Assembly (NCBI GenBank): GCA_021151615.1
Contig: JAGKXA010000072.1
Span: 1 to 18,237 of the forward strand
Reading direction: 5' to 3'
DNA length: 18,237 nt
Source of the DNA: Cellvibrionaceae bacterium
GTDB lineage: Bacteria > Pseudomonadota > Gammaproteobacteria > Pseudomonadales > Cellvibrionaceae
Position 1 is the stretch's first letter. Every line of letters begins with the position of its first letter. Positions 7,326 to 13,976 of this stretch are shown here, piece by piece. The position numbers and the translations under genes were made by a program. The notes beneath the pieces were generated by a model. That model made no database searches. It worked only from the letters and a program-made list of their open reading frames with translations, and was not told where the DNA came from.

Positions 7326-7360
7326 ATTGGTTTGTGGTACCTGGTTGGGACTGTACTTAC
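7326..7360 (+). repeat. Imperfect direct repeat, right copy
   Basis: This is the partner of 2958-2993. It shares ATTGGTTTGTGGT exactly and then TACC, GGTT and GTA-TTAC blocks with small gaps. It lies in the gap between the GGDEF gene and nrdR, upstream of the nrdR promoter. Confidence 0.4.
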
Positions 7361-7403
7361 GCCATCCTGGCTGTGCACAAGAGGGCGAAAACCCTGCATT
7401 TCG

Positions 7404-7412
7404 TGCTAGTAT
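7404..7412 (+). promoter_or_regulatory. Candidate extended -10 promoter for the nrdR-rib operon
   Basis: TGCTAGTAT is an extended -10 element (TGn followed by TAGTAT), followed by the GC-rich discriminator GCGCCC. It is 34 bases before the nrdR start. No clear -35 is visible, which fits an extended -10 promoter. The rest of 7210-7400 shows no gene and no clear terminator for the preceding GGDEF gene. Confidence 0.45.
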
Positions 7413-7446
7413 GCGCCCACTTTAACCATCGCTGGGGCTTGTGATC

Positions 7447-7914
7447 ATGCATTGTCCGTTTTGTAGCGCGGAAGATACCAAGGTAATTGACTCACGCTTA
7501 GTGGCAGAGGGCGATCAGGTTCGCCGTCGCCGCGAGTGTTTATCCTGCCATGAACGCTTTACTACCTTTGAGATTGCCGAGCTGGTGATGCCGCGCATCA
7601 TCAAACAAAACGGCACCCGCGAACCCTTCGATGAAAACAAACTGCGCGCCGGTTTGCTGCGTGCGCTGGAGAAGCGCCCGGTAAGCATCGAGGCGATTGA
7701 ATCCGCTATCAACCACATCAAACATTTTTTACAAGCCACGGGGGAGCGCGAGGTTAAAGCGCTGCTGGTGGGTGAAAAAGTGATGGAACAGTTGAAGAAG
7801 CTCGATGAGGTGGCTTATGTGCGTTTTGCGTCTGTGTATCGCCGCTTTAAGGATTTGAATGAGTTTCGGAAAGAAATTGACCGGCTCGAGCAACAGCCCG
7901 AAGATCATCAATAG
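7447..7914 (+). CDS. nrdR: Transcriptional repressor NrdR
   Basis: Protein of 155 residues (the family is about 150). NrdR is a nucleotide-sensing repressor of ribonucleotide reductase genes. The N-terminal zinc ribbon begins MHCPFC, with Cys3, Cys6, Cys31 and Cys34. It is followed by a basic RRRREC stretch and then an ATP-cone domain (~49-139) starting VMPRIIKQNGTREPFDENKL and ending VASVYRRFKDLNEF-like. The ATG at 7447 gives the canonical N-terminus and suits the GGGG at 7434; the GTG at 7441 is too close to it. The stop is 12 bases before ribD, so this is the first gene of the riboflavin operon, an arrangement common in gammaproteobacteria. No NrdR-box pair was recognised in this window. 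Confidence 0.97.
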   Translation: MHCPFCSAEDTKVIDSRLVAEGDQVRRRRECLSCHERFTTFEIAELVMPRIIKQNGTREPFDENKLRAGLLRALEKRPVSIEAIESAINHIKHFLQATGEREVKALLVGEKVMEQLKKLDEVAYVRFASVYRRFKDLNEFRKEIDRLEQQPEDHQ

Positions 7915-7926
7915 ACCTGACTTGCT

Positions 7927-9066
7927 ATGGCGTTAACTCCCCAGGATTTTGAATTTATGGCCCGCGCCTTCCGTTTGGCGGAACGCGGTCTGTATACCAC
8001 TATGCCTAACCCGCGTGTGGGTTGCGTGTTGGTGAAGGACGGGCAGGTTATTGGTGAAGGTTGGCATGTTCGCACCGGTGAGCCCCATGCAGAAGTGAAT
8101 GCACTGCTGGCAGCAGGCGGCTCTGCAGTTCACGACGGTGCGCGCGGTGCAACTGTGTATGTCAGCCTGGAGCCTTGCAGTCATCACGGCCGCACTGGCC
8201 CTTGTTCGCAAGCGCTGGTGGATGCGGGCGTAAGCCGCGTGGTCTATGCGATGGAGGATCCCAATCCGCTCGTCTCCGGACGCGGTATTGAAATCATGCG
8301 CGCCGGTGGCATCCAGGTGGATGGCCCTATCCTTGAAGATGATGCGCGTGCATTGAACCCCGGTTTTATCAAGCGCATGGAGCGCAAGGTGCCATTTGTA
8401 CGCTGCAAATTGGCGATGAGTCTGGATGGTCGCACAGCCATGGAATCCGGCGAAAGCAAGTGGATTACCGGCCCCAAAGCGCGTGCCGATGTACAGCGGT
8501 TACGCGCGCGCTCCTGTGCAATTATTTCCGGTGTGGATTCGGTACTGCAGGATAATTCCTCCTTAACCGTTCGCGCCGATGAGCTGGATTTACCCAGTGG
8601 CGAGGATATCGCCCAACGCCAACCGCTGCGGGTCATTCTGGATTCGTGCCTGCGCCTGCCGCGCAATGCCTTGATGTTCAAGCAATCCACCCCAATCTTG
8701 CTGGTGCACAATGGCACCGCAACGGCGGAGCAACTGGCGGGCTGGCCCGGGTTTGTCGAGCTGCTGGCGTTACCGGCGAAAGATGGGCGCATCGATTTGC
8801 TCGCGCTTTTGCGCGAACTGGCGCAGCGCCAGTGCAATGAGGTGCTGGTGGAAGCGGGCGCGACCCTTAGTGGTAGTTTTTTACGTCGCGGTTTGCTGGA
8901 TGAAATTATCGTCTACATGGCGCCCAAGCTGCTCGGCAGCAATGCCCGCCCGATGTTTGAATTGCCGCTGGAAACCATGTCGGCATCCCTGGCATTGAAG
9001 ATTAAAGACATCCGCGCCGTGGGCCGCGATTGGCGAATTACGGCAAGTCCGGATACTGAGTATTAA
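7927..9066 (+). CDS. ribD: Bifunctional riboflavin deaminase/reductase RibD
   Basis: Protein of 379 residues carrying out two successive riboflavin steps. The N-terminal domain deaminates 2,5-diamino-6-ribosylamino-4-pyrimidinone 5'-phosphate. The C-terminal domain reduces the ribosyl side chain with NADPH. The deaminase zinc site is visible as HAEVNAL (His54, Glu56) and PCSHHGRTGPC (Cys84, Cys93). The reductase domain starts near residue 155 with VRCKLAMSLDGRTA and SKWITGPKARADVQRLRA, and closes with LVEAGATLSGSFL and APKLLG. The start codon has little Shine-Dalgarno match, and the gene follows nrdR after 12 bases, so translation may be partly coupled. No FMN riboswitch precedes it. Confidence 0.97.
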   Translation: MALTPQDFEFMARAFRLAERGLYTTMPNPRVGCVLVKDGQVIGEGWHVRTGEPHAEVNALLAAGGSAVHDGARGATVYVSLEPCSHHGRTGPCSQALVDAGVSRVVYAMEDPNPLVSGRGIEIMRAGGIQVDGPILEDDARALNPGFIKRMERKVPFVRCKLAMSLDGRTAMESGESKWITGPKARADVQRLRARSCAIISGVDSVLQDNSSLTVRADELDLPSGEDIAQRQPLRVILDSCLRLPRNALMFKQSTPILLVHNGTATAEQLAGWPGFVELLALPAKDGRIDLLALLRELAQRQCNEVLVEAGATLSGSFLRRGLLDEIIVYMAPKLLGSNARPMFELPLETMSASLALKIKDIRAVGRDWRITASPDTEY

Positions 9067-9070
9067 AGCG

Positions 9071-9107
9071 TAATCCCTCCCAGCCTCCCTTTTTCAAAGG
9101 GAGGAGC
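9071..9107. repeat. REP-like hairpin element, left copy
   Basis: CCTCCCTTT (9084-9092) and AAAGGGAGG (9096-9104) form a 9-bp stem with a TTC loop, preceded by TAATCCCTCCCAG. Read in reverse, the element at 9145-9182 has the same plan. Confidence 0.7.
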
Positions 9108-9144
9108 TAAGGCTGCACTCTGAACTAATTACGGAGTCGAGTCT

Positions 9145-9182
9145 AACCTCCCCCTTTAACAAAGGGGGATCGAGGGGGATTT
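9145..9182. repeat. REP-like hairpin element, right inverted copy
   Basis: TCCCCCTTT (9149-9157) and AAAGGGGGA (9161-9169) form a 9-bp stem with an AAC loop, followed by TCGAGGGGGATTT. Its reverse complement begins AAATCCCCCTCGATCCCCCT, which aligns with the left copy. The two copies are inverted about a ~37-base core. Pyrimidine-rich repeats of this form are common intergenic repeats in gammaproteobacteria. Confidence 0.7.
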
Positions 9183-9210
9183 AAAAAGTTTAATTTTTAG
9201 AGATTGTCCC

Positions 9211-9810
9211 GTGAACGATCAACATCAAGCTCCAGAATCCCCGCCACCTTATACTCCACCGCCGGTCGATAATACGGCTTCCTATGGTCGTCGCCTGGGG
9301 GCGTTTTTGCTTGACGGTCTGTTTATGATGATCGCCATGATGTTCCTGATGCAGTACCTGGGGCTTACAGAAATGGACCCGGAAAAAGCCAAGAACCCGG
9401 AGGCAATGCAAGCGGCGCTGATTGCCAAGCTGGGGGCGTTATCCAATGGGCAAAAAACTATCCTCACCATGTTTCCCTTTATTGCCTTCTTCGGCTTGCA
9501 TGGCTATTTGCTGAGCCGCTACGGCCAAACCATCGGCAAGCGTATGCTCGGTATCGCGATTGTCACTATGGATAATCGCGTCCCGCCGTTCCTTCAATTG
9601 ATTACCCAGCGTTACCTCACCCAATGGCTGGCGGGTATGGTGCCGGTGATTGGTATTTTGCTGAGGTTGGTGGATGTGTTGGCAATTTTCCGTCCGGATC
9701 GCCGCTGCATCCACGACCACCTCGCCAAAACCAAAGTGATTGATTTGCGGATTCCGGTGGTGCAATCGCCGGATGCAGCCGTTGCGCCCAGCAACAGTTT
9801 GATCGTCTAA
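9211..9810 (+). CDS. RDD family membrane protein
   Basis: Protein of 199 residues. A Pro-rich cytoplasmic head (ESPPPYTPPPVDN) is followed by the RDD signature YGRRLGAFLLDGLFMM (Arg and Asp of the first helix). Further hydrophobic helices follow: at ~34-50, near TMFPFIAFFGLHGYLLS, and around MVPVIGILLRLVDVLAIF. It closes with RPDRRCIHDHLAKTKVI, where the family's final conserved Asp lies. RDD proteins are small inner-membrane proteins of mostly unknown function; some have been linked to ion transport. The start is GTG with GAGA eight bases upstream. It sits between ribD and ribE, two genes often adjacent elsewhere, and follows the REP-like pair. A direct link to riboflavin is not shown by the sequence. 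Confidence 0.88.
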   Translation: MNDQHQAPESPPPYTPPPVDNTASYGRRLGAFLLDGLFMMIAMMFLMQYLGLTEMDPEKAKNPEAMQAALIAKLGALSNGQKTILTMFPFIAFFGLHGYLLSRYGQTIGKRMLGIAIVTMDNRVPPFLQLITQRYLTQWLAGMVPVIGILLRLVDVLAIFRPDRRCIHDHLAKTKVIDLRIPVVQSPDAAVAPSNSLIV

Positions 9811-9841
9811 GCGACGGCGTTTGTTACTGACTGGAGGCCCT

Positions 9842-10498
9842 ATGTTTACCGGCATTATCGAAGCGATTGGTGAAGTGGTTGCCCTGCAACCCAAAAATGG
9901 CGACCTGCGCCTGCGCATCAAAACCAATAATCTGGATTTAGCCGATGTGCGCCTGGGTGATTCCATCGCCACTAACGGTGTCTGTTTGACGGTGGTGGAT
10001 TTGCCAGGTGATGGTTATTGGGCTGATGTCTCGCGCGAAACCCTGGATAACACCAGCCTGCCGGAGTGGAAAGTTGGCCAGCGCGTGAACCTGGAAAAAG
10101 CCCTGACCCCGCAAACCCGTTTGGGTGGCCATATAGTTAGCGGTCACGTGGATGGTGTGGGCGAGGTGGTCAGCCGCCACCCGGATGCGCGCTCCGAGCG
10201 CTTTCGCATTCGTGCACCCAAGGCATTGGCAAAATATATCGCCCATAAGGGCTCAATCACGGTAGATGGAACTAGTCTTACAGTGAACAAAGTGGATGGT
10301 GCCGAGTTTGAACTCAACATCGTTCCCCACACGCTTCAAATGACCATTATGGACAGCTACAAAACCGGCAGCCGCATCAACCTGGAAGTGGATGTCCTCG
10401 CCCGCTATCTTGAGCGTTTGATGCTGGGTGAAAAAGCCGCTGAGCCGGAAGGGCAAGGCATCACATTGGAGTTTTTGGCAAAAAATGGATATGCATGA
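9842..10498 (+). CDS. ribE: Riboflavin synthase, alpha chain
   Basis: Protein of 218 residues that converts two 6,7-dimethyl-8-ribityllumazine molecules into riboflavin plus the pyrimidine precursor, the last step of the pathway. It contains two lumazine-binding repeats. The first opens with MFTGIIEAIGEV and includes TNGVCLTVVD. The second opens with GHIVSGHVDGVGEV and includes VDGTSLTVNKV. The start at 9842 gives the canonical MFTGII N-terminus and is preceded by a strong GGAGG (9833-9837). It lies 31 bases after the RDD gene, in the same operon. The gene is also called ribC in some organisms. Confidence 0.97.
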   Translation: MFTGIIEAIGEVVALQPKNGDLRLRIKTNNLDLADVRLGDSIATNGVCLTVVDLPGDGYWADVSRETLDNTSLPEWKVGQRVNLEKALTPQTRLGGHIVSGHVDGVGEVVSRHPDARSERFRIRAPKALAKYIAHKGSITVDGTSLTVNKVDGAEFELNIVPHTLQMTIMDSYKTGSRINLEVDVLARYLERLMLGEKAAEPEGQGITLEFLAKNGYA

Positions 10499-10546
10499 GC
10501 TAGTAGCAGAAGGTCTGACAGTGCCCCATATTCTCGGCTACCACCA

Positions 10547-10563
10547 CCCGTACATATAACGGG
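10547..10563 (+). other. Small hairpin in the ribE-ribB gap
   Basis: CCCGT (10547-10551) pairs with ACGGG (10559-10563) around a 7-base loop, in the 110-base leader before ribB. It does not match the conserved FMN riboswitch blocks. A role in ribB control is speculation. Confidence 0.25.
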
Positions 10564-10608
10564 GGTACTCCTGATGAAGCAGAATGATTTTGTTTTTGAG
10601 AGTTAACT

Positions 10609-11724
10609 ATGCAACTCAATACCATTGAAGAACTGATTGAAGATCTGCGCCACGGCAAGATGGTTATCCTGATGGATGACGAAGACCGTGAAAATGAAGG
10701 CGACCTGATTATGGTGGCCGAGCAAGTGCGCCCGGAAGACATCAACTTTATGGCCACCCATGCGCGCGGCCTGATCTGCCTGACGCTCACTGCCGAGCGC
10801 TGCAAGCAACTGGATTTGCCGCTGATGGTGAGCGACAACAAATCCCAGCACACCACCAATTTCACTGTATCGATTGAAGCGGCGGAAGGTGTGAGTACCG
10901 GCATTTCGGCGGCCGATCGCGCGCTTACTGTGCGTGCGGCGGTAAAGGCCAATGCGAAATCGACCGATATCGTCCAGCCCGGGCATATCTTTCCGCTGAT
11001 GGCCCAACCCGGTGGTGTTATGAGCCGTGCCGGGCATACTGAAGCCGGTTGCGATTTGGCCCGTTTGGCGGGGTTTGAACCGGCGGCAGTCATTGTGGAA
11101 GTGATGAATCCCGATGGCACTATGGCGCGCCGGCCGGATCTTGAGCAATTTGCCGAGCAACATCACTTGAAAATCGGTACCATTGCCGACCTGATTCACT
11201 ACCGGGCAACCAAAGAGAAGACCGTAGAGTGTATCAATCGCCGCAAGGTAGAGACGCTTTACGGTGAATTTGACCTGCACACCTATCGCGATCTGGCCCG
11301 TGGTGACCTGCACTTTGTGATGACCAAAGGCGTAATCGACGCGGAGCCCGTACTGGTGCGGGTGCATGTAATGGATATCGCCCGCGATGTTCTAAGTCTC
11401 AAGCGCACCTCCGTCGCCGGTGGCAAAAGCTGGACCTATCAGGATGCACTGCGCAAAGTCAGCGAAGAAGGGAAAGGTGTTGTGTTGTTGATTTGCCACG
11501 ACGAATCCACCAAGGAAGTGGAAGACAGCATCGACTGGTTAATTTCCGGCAAGCAACTGCGTCGCAGTTCGGAAGTACTCTACAAGCAAGTGGGCACCGG
11601 CTCGCAAATCCTGCGTGATTTGGGCGTGCGCAAAATGCGTGTGATGTCCGCCCCAATGCGCTACTCAGCGCTTTCGGGATTTGATTTGGAAGTGGTGGAT
11701 TATATCTGCCCGGAAGGCGATTAA
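10609..11724 (+). CDS. ribB: DHBP synthase with degenerate GTP cyclohydrolase II-like domain (RibBX type)
   Basis: Protein of 371 residues. Residues 1-~205 are 3,4-dihydroxy-2-butanone 4-phosphate synthase, which makes the four-carbon unit of lumazine from ribulose 5-phosphate. Its active-site motifs DDEDRENEGDLIMVAE, HARGLICLTL, STGISAADRA and RAGHTEAGCDLARLAG are intact. The C-terminal half resembles GTP cyclohydrolase II but is probably inactive. RibA in this window has Cys54, Cys65 and Cys67 as zinc ligands; the aligned residues here are Asp256, Thr267 and Val269, and the GTP-binding QEGRGIGLLNK segment is absent. Annotation pipelines often call such proteins bifunctional RibBA, which would be wrong here. 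The variant is known in Proteobacteria as RibBX. GAGAG lies six bases before the ATG. Confidence 0.95.
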   Translation: MQLNTIEELIEDLRHGKMVILMDDEDRENEGDLIMVAEQVRPEDINFMATHARGLICLTLTAERCKQLDLPLMVSDNKSQHTTNFTVSIEAAEGVSTGISAADRALTVRAAVKANAKSTDIVQPGHIFPLMAQPGGVMSRAGHTEAGCDLARLAGFEPAAVIVEVMNPDGTMARRPDLEQFAEQHHLKIGTIADLIHYRATKEKTVECINRRKVETLYGEFDLHTYRDLARGDLHFVMTKGVIDAEPVLVRVHVMDIARDVLSLKRTSVAGGKSWTYQDALRKVSEEGKGVVLLICHDESTKEVEDSIDWLISGKQLRRSSEVLYKQVGTGSQILRDLGVRKMRVMSAPMRYSALSGFDLEVVDYICPEGD

Positions 11725-11814
11725 TAATTCGCTGCAAATGTATTCATTGTGAGTGTCGTTGTCGTAAGTGCGTCGAGTGCAAACAAGAATTCTGGTTATT
11801 TTTGAGAAAATATT

Positions 11815-12285
11815 ATGAGCAATATCAAAGTTGTTGAAGGTGATTTTTCCGCCTCTGCTGGAAAATACGCATTGATCGTAAGCCGCTGGAATAGTTTTGT
11901 TGTGGAAAGCTTGAAAGACGGCGCGCTGGATACCTTGCGTCGCCACGGCATTAAAGATGAAAACATCACTATCTATTACGCGCCGGGCGCCTTTGAATTT
12001 CCGCTGACTGCACAAAAAATTGCGGCGAAAAAAGAATTCGATGCAATCATCGCCCTGGGCGCCGTGATTCGCGGTGGTACTCCTCACTTTGATTATGTTG
12101 CGGGTGAATGCACCAAAGGCCTTGCGCAGGTTTCCTTGCAATACGGCGTACCAGTGACGTTCGGCGTCTTGACGGTTGATTCTATTGAACAAGCCATTGA
12201 GCGCTCTGGTACCAAAGCCGGTAATAAAGGTGTTGAAGCCGCATCTACTGCGCTGGAAATGGTTTCGCTCTTTTCAAAAATATAA
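11815..12285 (+). CDS. ribH: 6,7-dimethyl-8-ribityllumazine synthase
   Basis: Protein of 156 residues, the usual size. It condenses the RibB product with the pyrimidine from the RibD branch to form lumazine, the substrate of RibE, and normally assembles into pentamers or 60-subunit capsids. Signatures are VSRWNSFVVESLKDGALDTL, the loop YAPGAFEFPLTAQKIA, and GAVIRGGTPHFDYVA with catalytic His91. GVLTVDSIEQAIERSG and NKGVEAASTALEM complete the fold. GAGAAAATATT precedes the ATG, a modest ribosome site. A 90-base gap separates it from ribB, and a terminator follows. Confidence 0.97.
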   Translation: MSNIKVVEGDFSASAGKYALIVSRWNSFVVESLKDGALDTLRRHGIKDENITIYYAPGAFEFPLTAQKIAAKKEFDAIIALGAVIRGGTPHFDYVAGECTKGLAQVSLQYGVPVTFGVLTVDSIEQAIERSGTKAGNKGVEAASTALEMVSLFSKI

Positions 12286-12312
12286 GTTTGATCCATTACA
12301 TTTGGATAAGTC

Positions 12313-12332
12313 TGATCCCGTGCGCGGGATCA
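12313..12332 (+). other. 8-bp GC hairpin after ribH
   Basis: TGATCCCG (12313-12320) and CGGGATCA (12325-12332) pair perfectly around TGCG. There is no T-run, so it is not a classical terminator. It may stabilise the ribH mRNA 3' end or assist the terminator downstream. Confidence 0.5.
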
Positions 12333-12351
12333 CTGGTTAATTGGAAATATT

Positions 12352-12404
12352 GATAAGGGATAAGCTCAGGAGATTATTTCATCCGGTTTTATCCCTTATT
12401 TTTT
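12352..12404 (+). terminator. Large-loop terminator between ribH and nusB
   Basis: ATAAGGGATAA (12353-12363) pairs with TTATCCCTTAT (12389-12399) over 11 bp. The loop is 25 bases long and the stem is followed by a T-run. The loop is longer than usual, so termination may be partial or regulated. Confidence 0.7.
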
Positions 12405-12494
12405 GCTGTTGGAATTTATTGAAAGTTTGTCGATCTGTTTGGCAAATTAAAAAGTTTTGACAGTCGCTCTTTGTTCTTTATCAGGTAATTGCTC

Positions 12495-12968
12495 ATGAGT
12501 ATTTCATCCGGCCCACAAAAAGGCCACACCGCTGCCACCCGCCGCATGGCTCGTCACTACGCAATGCAGGCGCTCTATCAATGGCAAATGGCAGGTTCCA
12601 GCATCAATGCCATTGAAGCGGAATTTCGCACCGATAACGACATGAGCAAAGTAGACGTGGAATATTTCCATGAGATTCTCCACGGCGTCCCTGAGCATTT
12701 AAGTGAACTGGAAGAATTGTTCTCCCCTTATCTGGTGGAGCGTTCGCTGGATGAACTGGATGCAATTACCCGGGCGCTGCTGCGCCTCGCGACTTACGAA
12801 TTTAAATTCCGTATCGACGTTCCTTACAAAGTGGTGATCAACGAAGCGGTTGCCCTGGCGAAAAAATTCGGCGCTGAAGATAGCCACAAATTTATCAACG
12901 GTGTGTTGGATAAAACCGCCGCCGATGTTCGTGCGCTTGAAGTCAAAGCCGAGCGCAACCAACGCTAA
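12495..12968 (+). CDS. nusB: Transcription antitermination factor NusB
   Basis: Protein of 157 residues. NusB binds boxA RNA together with NusE (S10) and promotes antitermination of rRNA transcription. The all-helical fold is indicated by ARHYAMQALYQWQMAG, VEYFHEILHGV, LDELDAITRALLRLATYEF, VPYKVVINEAVALAKKFG and SHKFINGVLDK, all family landmarks. The ATG at 12495 is chosen over a TTG at 12489. AGGT lies about nine bases upstream. TTGACA at 12457-12462 is a perfect -35 hexamer, but no good -10 follows at normal spacing. It begins a second unit after the ribH terminator; thiL starts 26 bases downstream. Confidence 0.96.
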   Translation: MSISSGPQKGHTAATRRMARHYAMQALYQWQMAGSSINAIEAEFRTDNDMSKVDVEYFHEILHGVPEHLSELEELFSPYLVERSLDELDAITRALLRLATYEFKFRIDVPYKVVINEAVALAKKFGAEDSHKFINGVLDKTAADVRALEVKAERNQR

Positions 12969-12994
12969 ATCCGTTTGTCCAACCAGTAATTACC

Positions 12995-13960
12995 GTGCCC
13001 GGCGAATTCCAGTTAATCCAGCAATTCTTCCAGCGCGAGCAGGCTGAACAGCCTGCTGAAGGCGTATTACTGGGGATTGGTGATGACTGTGCGTTGCTGC
13101 AAATCCCGGAAGGAAAGCAGTTGGCGGTCTCGGTAGATACCCTGGTTGCCGATGTGCATTTCCCGGCAGAGGCTGATGCCGAATTAATCGCCGAGCGTGC
13201 ATTGCGCACTAACCTCAGTGATCTGGCGGCAATGGGGGCGGATGCATTGTGGTTTACCCTGGCGTTGACCTTGCCGGAAGCCAATGAGGATTGGCTGCGC
13301 CGTTTTAGCCGTGGATTATTTGCCTGCGCCCGCGAATATAAAATTGCATTAATTGGTGGTGATACCACTTCCGGCCCACTCAGTATTACGATTCAGGTAA
13401 TGGGTGCTGTTGCTCCCGGCGCGGTGCTGCGACGCGACGGTGCCAATATCGGCGATTTTGTATTAGTTACTCACAGTCTGGGTGATGGCGCTGCAGCACT
13501 GGCATTGATTCAACATCGTATTGTGTGTGATGAAACATCAGCGAATTATTTGCGTGAACGCTTTTATCGCCCGACACCGCGTTTACAAGAGTCTGCATTG
13601 GTTCGCGAATTGGCGACAGCGGCGCTGGATGTTTCTGATGGACTGGTTGCGGATTTGCAACATATCTGTGATGCCAGTGATGTGGGTGCCGTCATTGACG
13701 TAGAAAATTTGCCGTTGTCGCCCGCATTGCAGGCATTGAATAATCAGCCGCAAGCATTGGAGTGGGCGCTCAGCGGCGGAGACGATTACGAATTATGTTT
13801 TACCGTTGCACCGGAAAAAATGGCGGATATCGCCATGTTGATTGCCCAGGGAAAATTAAACGCAACAGTGATTGGCGAAATTATCCCGGGTAATAAAGTG
13901 ATGTGTGAATTTGAAGGACAACCATTTGACCTCGCCAACACTGGATACCAGCACTTTTAA
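12995..13960 (+). CDS. thiL: Thiamine-monophosphate kinase
   Basis: Protein of 321 residues that phosphorylates thiamine monophosphate to thiamine diphosphate using ATP, the last step of cofactor synthesis. Visible motifs are LGIGDDCALL near the N-terminus, SVDTLVADVHFP, RTNLSDLAAMGADALWFTL, GGDTTSGPLSITIQVMG, ALDVSDGLVADLQHICD and ALSGGDDYELCFTV; the Asp-rich ones bind Mg-ATP. Translation starts at GTG, giving (M)PGEFQLIQQFF, which matches the family's usual GEF-LI-FF opening. No clear Shine-Dalgarno is seen, so coupling to nusB is likely. pgpA follows after 16 bases. Confidence 0.96.
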   Translation: MPGEFQLIQQFFQREQAEQPAEGVLLGIGDDCALLQIPEGKQLAVSVDTLVADVHFPAEADAELIAERALRTNLSDLAAMGADALWFTLALTLPEANEDWLRRFSRGLFACAREYKIALIGGDTTSGPLSITIQVMGAVAPGAVLRRDGANIGDFVLVTHSLGDGAAALALIQHRIVCDETSANYLRERFYRPTPRLQESALVRELATAALDVSDGLVADLQHICDASDVGAVIDVENLPLSPALQALNNQPQALEWALSGGDDYELCFTVAPEKMADIAMLIAQGKLNATVIGEIIPGNKVMCEFEGQPFDLANTGYQHF

Positions 13961-13976
13961 TGGTGCCAATTTAATA

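Noticed and set aside
7082..7399. 105-codon minus-strand frame across the GGDEF end and the nrdR leader
   Set aside because: It overlaps a real gene and the likely nrdR promoter, and its Arg/Pro-rich product has no domain or start signal.
8244..8837. 197-codon minus-strand frame inside ribD
   Set aside because: It is the antisense shadow of a confidently identified gene; the Ser/Arg-rich product looks non-coding.
9439..9972. 177-codon minus-strand frame across the RDD-ribE junction
   Set aside because: It crosses two well-supported genes and the strong ribE ribosome site on the other strand.
10500..11367. Long minus-strand frames (206 and 254 codons) opposite ribB
   Set aside because: They are antisense to conserved ribB codons, with biased His/Gln/Arg content and no family features.
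12457..12489. TTGACA as a complete nusB promoter
   Set aside because: The -35 hexamer is perfect, but the best -10 at normal spacing (TATCAG) is poor and would leave almost no leader, so it is only mentioned under nusB.
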